Shown here piece after piece: positions 10,590-21,679 of a stretch of DNA of 64,000 bases. Made by a program: the position numbers and the translations under genes. The notes beneath the pieces are model-generated. The model saw only the letters and a program-made list of their open reading frames with translations. It was not told where the DNA came from and searched no databases. This DNA comes from Incurvaria masculella (lineage: Eukaryota > Arthropoda > Insecta > Lepidoptera > Incurvariidae), in assembly GCA_946894095.1 (NCBI GenBank), contig OX335659.1, forward strand, positions 6,951,501 to 7,015,500. The letters run 5' to 3'. How positions within the stretch are numbered: position 1 is the stretch's first letter; the number at the start of each line of letters is the position of its first letter.

Positions 10590-11157
10590 TTAAGGTGGCC
10601 CAACCCGGCGGGACTAACTCATTCGCGGTCACTGTACAAAACCGTGCTGGTGCGCTCTGGGACTTTCTCTGTTTCAAAGAAAAAGACAGGCTCCGTGATG
10701 AGGAAGATGCAACATGTCCACAAAAAAGATAATGTGCATAGTGTATGATTTGGTAAGATTTACGACAATTTTGATTTCAAAACGATTTATAGCTAAAAGT
10801 AAACCACGATCGCTGTAGTCAAAAATAAAAAAAAAACCGAATAGATTATAAATCTTGATTAAATAAGCTTGATTAAATAAATATTAAATGTCTGATGATT
10901 AATATTTTTAAGGTTTTCTTACTTTATCATTGCGTAATAAACCACCAAAGTTATTGTATAAAACGCGCGAAAAATTCAAACTTTCGGACCTTATAACTTA
11001 GAAACCAAACACAATTTTACAATGCCAACGGTCATCAGACATCTAGTTCGATCAAATGAAGCTCTTTTGATCAAAATTTGGGATCTCTGATAAGAAATAT
11101 GGGCGTGATCTTCTTTCTCCGTTCGTATGGGCAGATGAGCGGGTTGGGCCACCTTAA
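10590..11157 (+). mobile_element. TTAA-flanked MITE, family P (piggyBac-like)
   Basis: Bounded by TTAA on both sides, with inverted ends aggtggcccaacccg / gggttgggccacct. The 568-bp body is shared with copies at 43380, 50321 and 56456 (tgatgaggaagatgcaacat, gcgtaatccacctcc-type region, caatgccaacggtcatcaga). TTAA target duplication is the hallmark of piggyBac elements. No transposase is encoded, so it must move in trans. Confidence 0.82.
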
Positions 11158-11162
11158 CATAA

Positions 11163-11412
11163 AAAAAAACTATAGGTCCCCTTCCCCTTCTAGGGGTTAA
11201 GCCTCCCCGGGTTGGTGCCACCGCATAGGATGAAACTATGGTTGAAGCGGCAATGAAAAATTGTCTGTGTTTTCCATCAAGTTCAATGTAGCCGTGCTAA
11301 TAAAGAGAAGGTCCTGGCATGGCACCTACTTTTTTTGAGACTGTGGTGTATTAGGCTAATATCAAAACGGTAGTTGTGTGGTATTAGCCATCCATGTCAG
11401 GTTGCATAAAAA
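11163..11412 (+). mobile_element. SINE-A fragment
   Basis: Body and tail only, from actataggtccccttcccct to ggttgcataaaaaaaaac. It starts six bases beyond the P-family MITE, so one probably landed at the end of the other. Confidence 0.8.
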
Positions 11413-11835
11413 AAAACCTATTTTCAGACCGGCCAAAAAGTTTGGCCCGAGCTATGCTATAGCTATTGTTTAAATTAACTAAGCCAAAACCTCTCAGGTC
11501 TGAGTTGTCCTCAGACTTAAATCTTACCCTTCTAAAATGTTTATTTGTGGTTTTGTTATACTGTGGTTCTATCCCACACGATTCCACTATGCACACTCGA
11601 ACCTAAGCCGCCATCGTCTCATCGAGTGAAACCCAATAACAAAAAGATCCGAGACGTTATTTCGGTACAAAGAGTACGCGAAGTTAATCGTTTTCCATTC
11701 ATCACCGCCAAGGCTGCGCTGAAACGTCGGTGCTTCCTACAAATCTACTACAAAGGAATGGTACTTGGCTTTGGGCGAACTTAAATATCTTGGTTATGTT
11801 TACTTCTACCATTGGAAAATATCAGATAAATTGTG
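11413..11835. other. Stretch without recognised gene
   Basis: A plus-strand frame at 11545-11784 stays open but has no motif, splice support or unusual composition. Confidence 0.4.
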
Positions 11836-12110
11836 GTTTTTAGGGTTCCGTACCCAAAGGGTGAAAACGGAACCCTATTATTAAGCCTCCGCTGTCCGTC
11901 CGTCATTCGGTCCGTCCGTCCATCCGTCCGTCCGTCAGTCACAGGGCTGTATCTCATGAACCGTAATAGGTAAGCAGTGTGTATTTATTTTGCCGCTAAA
12001 ACAACAAATAGGTAAAATTTGAAAAAAATAAATTTAAAGGGGGCCCCCATACAAAAAACGTGATTTTTTATCTTCGTGTGCCAGACCGATTTGCACTTGG
12101 CCTGTTTTCC
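11836..12110 (+). repeat. GTCC-bearing interspersed repeat (family R), copy 1
   Basis: Starts ttttagggttccgtaccc, has gtccgtccgtc tetranucleotides, then tgtatttattttgccgctaa and the end gatttgcacttggcc. In this family the two ends carry inverted gggttccgtacc / ggttccgtac-like words. It is found many times in the window and is common across lepidopteran genomes. Confidence 0.85.
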
Positions 12111-12172
12111 AAGGTGCTTGCTTACAGCTTCCTTGTATTTTTATCGATTTCCGTCTGAATACACTATCAGCA

Positions 12173-12297
12173 TTATTCAGAGTGGGCGGACTAACTTTAG
12201 TACGCGTTTTAAGGTCGGACTAAACCGGTGCTTTGTATGTTTAGTCCGATGCTAATCTCGTACTAAGTTTTGACAGGTCCTCTCTGAATACGACTGT
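12173..12297. mobile_element. Small MITE with TATTCAGAG ends
   Basis: Begins tattcagagtgggcgg and ends cctctctgaata, inverted. A related half, agttagtccgcccactctga, is found at about 14451-14472 in the opposite orientation. Confidence 0.5.
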
Positions 12298-13010
12298 ATA
12301 TTTTAAATGTAAAACCTGAAATTACCAGATATGTCATAGTCATCACTTTTATTTAATTATAAAACATATCAGATTGCTATGGAAAGCTTGGGAAATAACC
12401 ATCTTATTTCCTTATATTTGGTTAGGTTCGCTTGTGTCAGATATTTTATGTCAAGTTAAGATAGATTTTTTTAAAAACAAAAAACACGTCCGACATATCA
12501 GATGATTTTGAAATAGTTATCTTAACTGATTGACTGACTGCTGACAATAAATCGCGTCTGCAAATGCCCAGTTTCTAGAGGTGCAGTATTTTAACCCTTT
12601 CACTTAATAGAAAACGTAAGTAAGGATGAAAATAATAAAGGTTAACTGTTTTTACTTAGAGTAACGACCTTAGTTGGCTCTATTTGAATGTTGCATGACG
12701 GTTGTTATTATCGGAATTACAGTTAGATTCACTGATATTTTTTGTGTGCCATGACCTTATCGAACTCGACAACTTTAATTTTCGCTTTCAAATAGTTCTT
12801 TACAAGGCTCTTTAAATGCTTTTATATACTCAATCGGACGTCCCTACTCTTTACACATTCTCTATTGATTCAATGCGATGGCAACAACTCAGGCGGAATT
12901 GAACCTATACCACCTAGTGATGAACCTACACCTTTTAACTTTAACCTCGATTAAGATGCAGAAACGACGAAGCTAGAATAGGTTAGCTGAGGCATAGACT
13001 AAAGAGCAAG
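12298..13010. other. Stretch without gene
   Basis: AT-rich; no element ends or coding motifs recognised. Confidence 0.5.
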
Positions 13011-13328
13011 GGATAGATTGCTAACGTAATTCAAATGTTTAATAGTGATAATTAAAGTCCACAGATGGCGTTGTAATTCACATTTCAGAATACATTTAAT
13101 AGAAACCAATGAATATCAATGATATTCTTGGTTTACAATGACGTGTAGTTAAACATTTTCGTATTTATCACGCCTACCTAGGCAACATTTGGAATCAAGC
13201 TTAGTTTAATGACGGTGTAACTAGTTCTGGCAGTGACTGGAGATGGCGCTGGTTAGTAATGGCATAGTGCCAGCGAAAATAAGCAGTTTTCGGCGAGTTT
13301 TGTCCGTTGTATGACGTTAGCTATCTAT
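13011..13328 (+). mobile_element. MITE, family T (ATAGATTGCTAACGT ends), copy 1
   Basis: Starts ggatagattgctaacgtaat and ends atgacgttagctatctat, imperfect inverted ends of about 19 bp. Inner words cacagatggcgttgtaattc, gtaactagttctggcagtg and gcagttttcggcgagtttt are shared with copies at 31191 and 57758. Confidence 0.8.
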
Positions 13329-14640
13329 GCATTCCTCTTTAATCTATGGGTGAGGTAAGTTCATATTTACATTAGTTCTCGACCATTCAATGTAGCGTAG
13401 GAAACATGGCAGTCTTCGGAAAATAAGACTGTCCTGTGAACCAATAACCATTTTCACTGTCTAACGTATAACTGAAACTACATGAAAAATTCCATACAAC
13501 AAGTCTGTGTGACATACCTCTATACTCAAAGGGCATCACTATAATTATCACAGAACTCAAATAATTTATTGACAAGAATAAAACAAACTTATGCCTACGC
13601 TCAAAACAATGAGAAATAACACAAGATGGAATCATGGAAACACTTTTGGAGCAACCTGTTCAGATCGAATCGCCCATTTAACAGAAATACTTAAATTCTC
13701 TCGATCTCGTTTTATTTCAAATTGCTCTAAACATCAATTTGTCCTAAATGACACACTCGGAACGACTTTGAAACCACTTTTTGGCTAATGGTAACCGACA
13801 CGCTATGGAATGGCACAATCTGAAACTTTACCTCTTTATATACAGAGTGTGTCAAATTCAACAATAATTCTGGAAGCAAACATTGTATTTTTCTATGAGG
13901 TATCGTTGTTTTATAATTTTCTTTGTAACACAGTCATCATATTAGCACAACAAACCGTATCATATTTCCGTATCAGGGGTTATTCCAGGGCCTTCCTTAA
14001 AGAGCACAGCTATATTTAGCTTGAAAGAAAATATGGACAATTTTATATTGTCGCTTCCAAAGATTCAAATATTCAAAGAGTTTATTGGTCATTTTTAGTT
14101 TTGTACACTTCTATCACATCGTCAAAGTTTAAACACAGATAAGTATATAATTTTACAAATGATTAGCATTCAAATTAATTAACAAAATGCCATTGAGGCA
14201 AAGTAATAACTTCAATAAAAAATTACGTTATTGATTAAAAATTCAAATTAATGAAAGTATTAAAACGAAAACTTAAAACATCAGAAAGTATAAAATTGAA
14301 GTCAGGCACATTATAAACTACCACCTTTTCATTGAAGTCAATGGTCGGTACTTGCTCGGGCGGCTACATCTGTCAATATTTAGTAGGCGGACTAGGACCA
14401 GCCTAACGATACAAAATGCTATTTATTCCGGCGATAATCCCCGTATTAAAGTTAGTCCGCCCACTCTGAATACTACTATCGAGTCGATTCCAAACAGGAC
14501 TCAGATAGAGAAAACCTTATATGAACGTTACTAAGCTAACGTTACTAAGCGCCCCTAAGCTACGAGCCGCTAGATTATTTCATTTACAATAAAATCGTTT
14601 GAATTTATTTAGTTGCAAAAACGCGAGAATTTTACGAAAC
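13329..14640. other. Stretch without gene
   Basis: A diverged SINE-A piece lies at about 13983-14060 (ccagggccttccttaaagag, minus). Frames at 13387-13788 and 14352-14534 are open but show no family motif. Confidence 0.45.
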
Positions 14641-14669
14641 TAATTTTGTTTATCATATGGCAGCAATAG

Positions 14670-14880
14670 TACACAGTGGTTGGTTAACTCGCCCGGTAAA
14701 TAGCAGGTGAAAAGGCAAGAGAGTTATTAGGTAAATTTGACGTTTAGTTGCATTTCGTGCAATGCTAACTGTTAAACGACGTGTTATTCGGCCAAGTGAA
14801 CTGAATTTTACCAGTTGACATGAATTTATTGGTACGGAATGCAATACGTTCATCTTGCGAGTTATTTACCATGGTAACCC
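14670..14880. mobile_element. Foldback MITE, family F (TTACCATGGTAA ends), diverged
   Basis: The right half ttcggccaagtgaactgaat to gagttatttaccatggtaac matches the better copy at 63682-63895. The left half (ggcaagagagttattaggta) is the inverted partner, more mutated. Confidence 0.6.
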
Positions 14881-14884
14881 CCCT

Positions 14885-15640
14885 ACTTTAGTAATCACTA
14901 TTCGCAAACTATGAGAGCTCGAGCTCAGCTATTATGTGACCGTGGCCATTCAAACAAATTACGTTTCCGTGGATACGGCTAAACAGTCACGATTGACAAT
15001 TTGTGGAAGCATTGTTACTTTCGATAGCTACTGGAGCGTGAATTGTAACATCAATTTCAATGGAACGGCAAATGCTAAAACGTCGACTTGAACGTTGCCG
15101 TCCATGTTCATGTGTAGTCATTCTGCATTTAAAATAAAAAAAAATTGTCATCTTCTCACTACCCAAAAACCATAAAAAAAATTACTTTTCTATGTTATAT
15201 TAGGTTTTTTTATGCCAATGGACATCGTTGGTTAATACCACATCTACTGTTATGACAAAATCCCAACACAAAATAGGTATATATACTTGATATCCTTGGT
15301 ACGTACGTTATTTTTAATTGTATAATTCTTCCTTTTGGCAATTGTCCGTAGTAATGGGACACTATCATGTACCCACTATTCGTGAAGGTATTTAGTTTAT
15401 AACCCGAAAGCTTTTGTGACATTGTTACATTCGTCCATCACTGCCTAACATGAGGATGTGGTTACGAGGCTTTGTTCGGGTCAGGGTCCGAGCTGTGAAT
15501 TGAAGATCGGCCGTTTTGGACAGCATACATCGGGTGAATACTCACTGCTGCAACTTTTTAAAGTCTCTAAATTTTTTATATAAACAAACAATAAATAAAA
15601 AGTATTTCTGGTAGCTTCTAAATAGTTATCGCTTTCTGCT
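14885..15640. other. Stretch without gene
   Basis: No coding or repeat signal that I can support. Confidence 0.45.
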
Positions 15641-15646
15641 AAATAA

Positions 15647-15928
15647 TAAAAAAAAACCGGCCAAGTGCGAGTCGGACTCGCACACGAAGGGTTCCGTACA
15701 AGATTTATCACAAAAATCACGTTTTTCGTATGGGACCCCCTTTAAATAGTATTTTTTTACCTATTTTTTGTTATAGCGGCAAAATAAATACACACTCTGT
15801 GAAAATTTCGGCTGCATGAGATACAGCCTTGTGACAGACGGACTGATGGACGGACGGACGGACGGATGGACAGCGGAGGATTAGTAATAAGGTTCCGTTT
15901 TCACCCTTTGGGTACGGAACCCTAAAAG
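15647..15928 (-). repeat. GTCC-bearing interspersed repeat (family R), copy 2
   Basis: Minus orientation: aaccggccaagtgcgagtcg at the left, ggacggacggacggatgg in the middle and tcaccctttgggtacggaac at the right. Both ends intact. Confidence 0.88.
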
Positions 15929-15929
15929 T

Positions 15930-16460
15930 ACATAAGGTGTAGTGGTACCAATATGCAAAAAAAAACACGTGATCGTTTGCTGGACGTGTGGAACAACCGA
16001 CAGAAGCAAATAGTTTACCCAATTTTCAGTAAAAATCATTTTTGGGGGATTTTTTGCACAGATTTGGAAAATATTCGGTCCAGTAGCAAAAATAAAAAAA
16101 ATGGCGACTTCTTTTCAGATCTGGCATCACATTCTTATTCTCTGACCACAGTTCCTTGAAAATAGTTATCGACATTAAAAGGATTCGGTCCAATAAAACC
16201 AAAAAAGCGTAAATTTTTTTTTAAATCTCTCATCAGATTCGTACTTTCCGACATACGGCCATGTCGATGATTTGGCCCGTAAGTAAAAAGTTCACAATAT
16301 CGGCCACTTTTTTTCAACGCAACAACCTATTTTCAAGTTCAAAATGGCGGCCACTTTTTCAAATTTGGAGCGTTGCAATTTCCGTGTCATGAAATTTATA
16401 TCTCTGAGTACTTTCTCGATCCCTCGATGTCGACTGCTTATCGAATCGCGTACGCGGTTC
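15930..16460. other. Stretch without gene
   Basis: 16020-16340 contains two similar words (ttcggtccagtagcaaaa / ttcggtccaataaaacc) that suggest an old internal duplication. No coding signal. Confidence 0.4.
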
Positions 16461-16560
16461 CGCCGCTAGCAGGTGTCCGACGCATGCGCGGGTTTCGGGT
16501 GCGCGGAGATGGCCGGACTCGCGTGGCGCGTGCGCGGGCTCGATTTACAAACAATGCAGT
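16455..16560. other. CpG-rich patch
   Basis: Dense CpG (tgtccgacgcatgcgcgggt) in AT-rich surroundings. Could be a promoter fragment or a GC-rich element; open frames here are compositional. Confidence 0.25.
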
Positions 16561-16714
16561 CGTACAATTAAATGCGAAGCGTGTCGTCTGGGCAGTCTCA
16601 AAATTGGCAACCATTCTGAGGCATTGGTCGTTAGCCAGTTGCGAAAAGTGCTTGTAACAATTTATTTTAATGGCATCGGTACTTACTGATCTCCAGTCTG
16701 TCTATCGAATGGAA

Positions 16715-16942
16715 TCACAATCTACCCACCAATTCTATTAAATCCAACCACCAATTCTATTAAATTCAACCACCAATTCTATTAAATCCACCCAATAATT
16801 ATATTAAATCCAACCACCTATTCTAATTAATCCGCCCACCAATTATATTAAATCCAACCACCAATTCTCTTCAGTCCATCCACCGATTCTATACAATCCA
16901 CCCACCAATTATATTCAAAACCACCCACGAATTCTACCGCAT
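16715..16942. repeat. 22-bp minisatellite
   Basis: About ten imperfect tandem copies of a unit like ccaattctattaaatccaac plus ca. The first three are almost identical; later ones drift (attatattaa, attctcttcag). Confidence 0.9.
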
Positions 16943-16953
16943 GTTTTTTCCAC

Positions 16954-17030
16954 CAGCCGTATGGCCGAGCGGTGTCGCTTCGGTCATCGCGTGCTTTGGA
17001 CACACTTGGCCATAACGGAGAAACAATAGT
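16954..17030 (+). mobile_element. tRNA-like A-box segment (SINE remnant, possible)
   Basis: ccgtatggccgagcggtgtc resembles the start of a Ser/Leu-type tRNA (TGGCCGAGYGGT). No matching B box or cloverleaf follows, so it is not a tRNA gene. Confidence 0.3.
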
Positions 17031-17568
17031 AATTATGTGACGAGGAAATTACAACCGATACTTAATCACTCTGCGATCCAAGGCGTTAAATTAACTATTT
17101 ACTTCACCTCCGGGCAGCCGTCAATTGAGCTATATCAGCTATATATTACTTCAAAGGAATCAGGGAATTGCCGACTTAATCCGTGTAGCGGCAGCACAGC
17201 CAATTTTTTTGTGATAATACCTTGTGACAGTAGTGCTGGTCAGTTATATCCCTTACGAATTCAAGATATCAGATTTTGAAAATTTCGTTCAACGTTATAC
17301 TGACATAGAGGGAGTTCAATAGAAAGGAATACCATGTGCTCAGTCTAAATCACATACATGTAACTTAAAGTAAGTTCCCAAGTTAACTAAAGTTAGTACG
17401 AACCTTACGAAACTATTCGCGAACTCTACATGACGCGCTCTACCATTTTATCTTTTTTGCGACATGGCAGTAAAAACGGATAACTGCTCCTAATGAAGAG
17501 ACTGTGAATAAGGCATTTATTATTTGCTTTAAACAGACTTTCAAATAGTATAGATGACTACCTTTCCA

Positions 17569-17793
17569 AATGTGTCTACAGCATTCTATCACCGGCCTTT
17601 GCAGTTGTAAGCAGTTGTGCCCCCTGTAGCAGTAGGATACCCAGTTTCTGCGATGCAATTTTGGCCTTGGATTCAATGAAGCGCCGAAAACCCATGACTT
17701 TGGGTTTGTTGCAGCCCAGTTAGGCTCCGAGACAGGTACGACATTGCTCTGGAAAATTGCTGGGAGAGGAAAGGGGTCTACCTTGACCGCCAT
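17569..17793 (-). CDS. Possible first coding exon of unknown gene
   Basis: ATG at 17793 opens a 75-codon frame (MAVKVDPFPLPAIFQ…) that ends at tggaaag|gtagtc, a usable donor. A CpG-rich block lies just upstream on the minus strand (17880-18000). No domain recognised and no partner exon found, so it may equally be chance or transposon sequence. Confidence 0.2.
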
Positions 17794-18084
17794 ATTTTGG
17801 CGGCGCCAGTTTACTGAAAATTAAGGAGGTCATTCATCTGCTGCTCTCGTTGCAACGGTTCAGTAGCGATATTCTGCAGAAAAACTCGATAAGGTGGTGA
17901 GGTGTGAAGAGTCGGTTGGCCGAGCGCGAGGTCACCGCGCGCCGCCGCCGCCGTTGGTCGCGCTTGAGTGAGCAGCCTGCACGCCGGCAGAGCGAAGCTA
18001 GGTCTCATGTAAGTTTGTTTTAAGTGACTGGAAGTATAGCTAATACCATCCTCATGATATTAACCAGACACCACATCCCCGAAG

Positions 18085-18210
18085 TCATGACAAGACCTTC
18101 GTTTATGAGCACGGCTTCATTGAACTGGACAGAAAACACAGATAATTTTTCATTGCCACTGCGACCATCTTTCATCATTCAATGTTCCAACCTGAGGACC
18201 TGCAGTTTTA
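18085..18210 (-). mobile_element. SINE-A fragment
   Basis: caagaccttcgtttatgagc, ttgaactggacagaaaacac, ccactgcgaccatctttcat and gaggacctgcagttttaaat in minus orientation; diverged. Confidence 0.65.
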
Positions 18211-18560
18211 AATAGAATCCAATATTTACCATATGTATATAGACACCATATTTAGGTGTTTTACTTGTAAATTGTATGCTAAAGTTTAGTCCTTGAGAAG
18301 AAATGATCGCGCAATTGAACTCGTCGTAGAGATACGTAAATAGGTAAGGCAGGAAACTCATCGTTCCATCAACTCCAACTGGCCGAATTATCTCGTCTGG
18401 AGTGTTTACAGCTTCCTTAAGTACCAACTTACTGAGGCATTTGGCTGGTGATGCATCCTGCGAATTATGTGATCAGCATTAGCCGGTCCTGAATGAGAAC
18501 GAATTATAACATTAGTGAAACATTTCTTGTTATTTAGGCTTGTACTTCTGACCACAGAAC
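18211..18560. other. Stretch without gene
   Basis: AT-rich, nothing recognised. Confidence 0.4.
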
Positions 18561-18579
18561 AATTAGGAGGTAAGAATTG

Positions 18580-18709
18580 TGAAGTGGGCGGAACTCGCGC
18601 GCCGGTCTTTAGCGAGGACCCGCGCACTTCATACGCGCATGATTCACTCCTCTGCGGCGTTCCTGTGCATTAACTTATCCGTGATACAATTTAAAATTGA
18701 AAAGGAGTA
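18580..18709 (+). promoter_or_regulatory. CpG-rich region upstream of a THAP-like exon
   Basis: gaactcgcgcgccggtcttt and cctctgcggcgttcc lie just before the ATG at 18710. Position and composition suggest a promoter and 5' leader; no TATA or initiator is clear. Confidence 0.3.
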
Positions 18710-18789
18710 ATGCCGTACTGTGCCATAATAACGTGCAAAGACGACAGCCGGGTGCACATCCTTCATAATGGCGGAGTTTCATATCACCG
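18710..18789 (+). CDS. THAP-like zinc-finger first exon
   Basis: ATG opens MPYCAIITCKDDSRVHILHN followed by GGVSYHR, ending CG|gtaagt. MP-x-C-x4-C at the very N-terminus, then an aromatic/His stretch where THAP domains have F-H-x-FP, is the usual start of a THAP DNA-binding zinc finger; THAP genes often break here. The second half of the domain (Trp and C-x2-H) would be on the next exon, which I did not find in the following kilobases. It is a different sequence from the THAP-like exon at 4665. Confidence 0.55.
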
Positions 18790-19499
18790 GTAAGTTTCAT
18801 TTACATTTATAGCAATAAAACTTACGACAAAAACATTACGAAACAATATGGCGTCGGGACGTCGCGCGTCGCGTCATTTTGCTCGCCGGGTCATGTCTCG
18901 CTACTTTGTTAGTGACTGCGTGCGTGAGGCGCGCGGCCGTGTTCGAAAGTGACGTAACATTTGATTGAAAACAGTATTGGAATTCCAACATAGATCCATT
19001 ACGTTAAGGTTCATATTAACTAAACAAATGTGGATTTGTTGTTTGGTTATTAATTAAGAAGGGATAGCCAATTGCGACGGTTATACATTCGCGGAGCAAA
19101 AAGGTCTTAAGTAGAACGGTAACAGCGGTCCTGGAACAAATTTACAAACGTTTCACTTCCTGCCTCCTCAATATTCCGTGCTTCTGACAGCGGCGTTGAG
19201 CGATTTCAGAAGCATTAAAAATATTATCCTTGCAAGTACCTACCTATTAAAATGTTGGTGCGAGTGTGTTCGTTTTTCTTCTGCTACACGGCTTGACTGA
19301 TTTTGATATCATCTAGCAATAGCATCGTCGCCTGAATGGTATGGAATGAACCAGTAGGTGATGCTGTTGTTTGTTTTTTTGTATGCCGATTTGATTCGAT
19401 TGATGCCAAATACGATTTTGGTGATGACGGCAATATCTTTGAATTAATCAGTCAAAGTCCGCAACGCAGATGAAGCGTTAAATAAATGTATGAAGAGTA
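18790..19499. other. Possible THAP gene intron, no exon seen
   Basis: 18850-18950 is CpG-rich (gcgtcgggacgtcgcgcgtc). No continuation of the THAP domain recognised. Confidence 0.35.
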
Positions 19500-19690
19500 G
19501 GCATTCATTACGGGAGGAGGGGCTGTAGGAGAATTCCTAATAATGGGTATGCAGCCGGTGGCGAAATTGGTAGACGCTATACAGCCTTGCAGTATATTCG
19601 TAAATTAGTTCTTTTACTGGGCTCTTTATTCAATTAATGTGTCCTTGCTTTACGGTCGAATAAACATACATACATGTCACATTGCTTGGA
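19500..19690 (+). mobile_element. tRNA-like SINE, family B
   Basis: gtggcgaaattggtagacgc is an A-box-like tRNA segment; the following ccttgcagtatattcgtaaa and gggctctttattcaattaat recur at 42570 (minus), 43985 (plus) and 53580 (minus). Here the B-box part has been deleted. It runs straight into LINE 3' coding sequence. Confidence 0.65.
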
Positions 19691-19902
19691 ATAAGCGACG
19701 CACCTGTTTAGTACGAAAAAGTATATTTACTCGATCGAGGTTTAATTCAAACCCAAGTAAGAACTTTCTTTCTAACAGAGTAGTGGACTCCTGGAACAAA
19801 TTTCCTCAAGATTTTATTATACATTTTATCACAGTAAATGGTTTTAAAAACCAGTTAGACAAACACCTTAATATTGTAAAATGCAATTACAACTTTAACT
19901 AA
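19690..19902 (+). mobile_element. CR1/Jockey-like LINE, C-terminal ORF2 fragment
   Basis: The frame reads KNFLSNRVVDSWNKFPQDF and then VNGFKNQLDKHLN, the conserved tail of CR1-like LINE proteins (…FF-RVV--WN-LP…FK--LD). No RT domain is present: a 5'-truncated copy. Family B SINE sequence lies directly upstream, as if the SINE shares this LINE's 3' region. Confidence 0.75.
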
Positions 19903-21177
19903 TATATTCATAATCGAAGTTCTCTCAAAATACGAAAATACATAGTTACGTGATCAGAAATTCCTACCAAATTCGGTCGCCGTGCAACAATTTTGCATCG
20001 CCCCCCTACGGCTATAACCTGTGTTAAATTTTAATTAAAATAAATTTATCACTTGAGAAAGTTTCGTTCTGTGTCCGTAGGGTTTTTTTTAATGTAAAAA
20101 AGTAGTAAAAAGTAATTAAACAAATCTGAAATGAAGTTAAAAAAAAGAATGTTTTTTTAGCCAACATTTTCCAATCCAAATGGTATATTAAAATATACAT
20201 ACTATATAGTATACAAAAATATACATATAAATATACAGAAAATATAGTAGATTTTGACGACATATTTTAGAATCCAAAATTTCAAAAACCTAGTAAAACA
20301 TTAAGAGCATATAAACAGTTATCACCAGAAGTATGAGGAATTGATAGGGTAACGACTCTCTCAAAGGAGTGACAACGCTGCCGGGCAAGAAACGACAATG
20401 AGGGTAGATTGAAGATAGCGTGAGAACGATTCGCGTTGGCTCTTCCTCTCTCCCCTGCCTCGCCCTTCGCTCCACGCCATTGCCTGAGCCCGCCTTGGAG
20501 GGACCCGTATTGCTATCTTTCATTAATAAACCCTATAATTTGTTATTTGCAAGAATTTTGCGCTGTTCACGTGAAAAGTATACAGTTCCGGAACTAATTT
20601 CTTTAAATATCTTCATTTTTATAAACGCTCTTTTGTACAATGCCCAAAACAAAAAACACTATCTTCGATTTGTTTATTTCACTACCGTCAGGAATTTAGA
20701 TATAGGCTTATGAATAGTTAAATCCATAATAAAATTGAGTAATAAAATATTGAACATACACTAGAACAAAACAAGTCGATGTGTCACATGCTTCTGGATC
20801 ACAGCGTACTGTCTTTCGTTCCTCGGGTATCTTTACGAGCACTACATGTAGAGCGAATAAGTGACGAAAGGATGTTGAAACATATTTACAGAGCGAAAAT
20901 GTATATTAAACGAATTAGCTCTATTGAATTGGCACTCCACTGCGAATGGTTCTGGAGTAAATATAAGAACCTACAATTTTAAACAGTGCTGAAATCGCGA
21001 ATAAAATATAGCATTTCTCATACATTTCATTGAAGCCACATGACAAAAATATATGCAAATTGCTTGTGTATCTTTTTGCATTCAGAGCCTCTATTCGGAC
21101 TTGTAACATAAATTGGCTTTTACGTAACTTCGAAGTTACGTAAAAACGTCATACGCTTACACACTTTTACTACTTAG
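19903..21177. other. Stretch without gene
   Basis: AT-rich. 20390-20510 is GC-richer (ctctcccctgcctcgccctt) but has no motif. Nothing supported. Confidence 0.45.
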
Positions 21178-21205
21178 TTAGGGCCGAGTGCACAAAAAAT
21201 CAAAC
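21178..21205 (-). mobile_element. MITE family D end fragment
   Basis: ttagggccgagtgcacaaaa is one terminal repeat of family D in minus orientation; the rest of the element is absent. Confidence 0.45.
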
Positions 21206-21679
21206 TTTGCGATTTGGCTAGTACCAGTCCCTTAATTAGTCATCTTTGTCTGTCTAGTTACATAAAATCATCATTATTTTCTTACTGCCTAAATTACCTC
21301 CTTACTAACAGCATTCAAATACTACTAAATCCGTTCAGCGAAATATTCACTTCTCGTTGGCCAAGGTCACAAATTCAATGAAGACACGAGGTCGAGCAGA
21401 ATCCCCTTTTCTATAGAGGGGTCACGTCACATGGCCCAGGGTATAGTAGAGTGAATACGCATACATGTTTGTACATATTGTGGCTACTATTGTAATCCAC
21501 GCTAAACGTGTTGTCTGTGATAGCAGCCGCCGCCGCCGCGGGAACCGAAAGCACCATCGAATCGAAAGTATATGTAGGAATTATAAATAGTATTTTTTAT
21601 ATTAGTTACCTATTTAGTTAGGTGGAAAATTTCTGCCACGTTAATCCGTCCACATCCGACAAACAAACGGACACAAAAA
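21206..21679. other. Stretch without gene
   Basis: Includes a ccgccgccgccg run near 21527. No gene seen. Confidence 0.4.

Noticed and set aside
16373..16657. Arg-rich 94-residue frame as a gene
   Set aside because: It spans a CpG-rich patch; no motif, no splice context.
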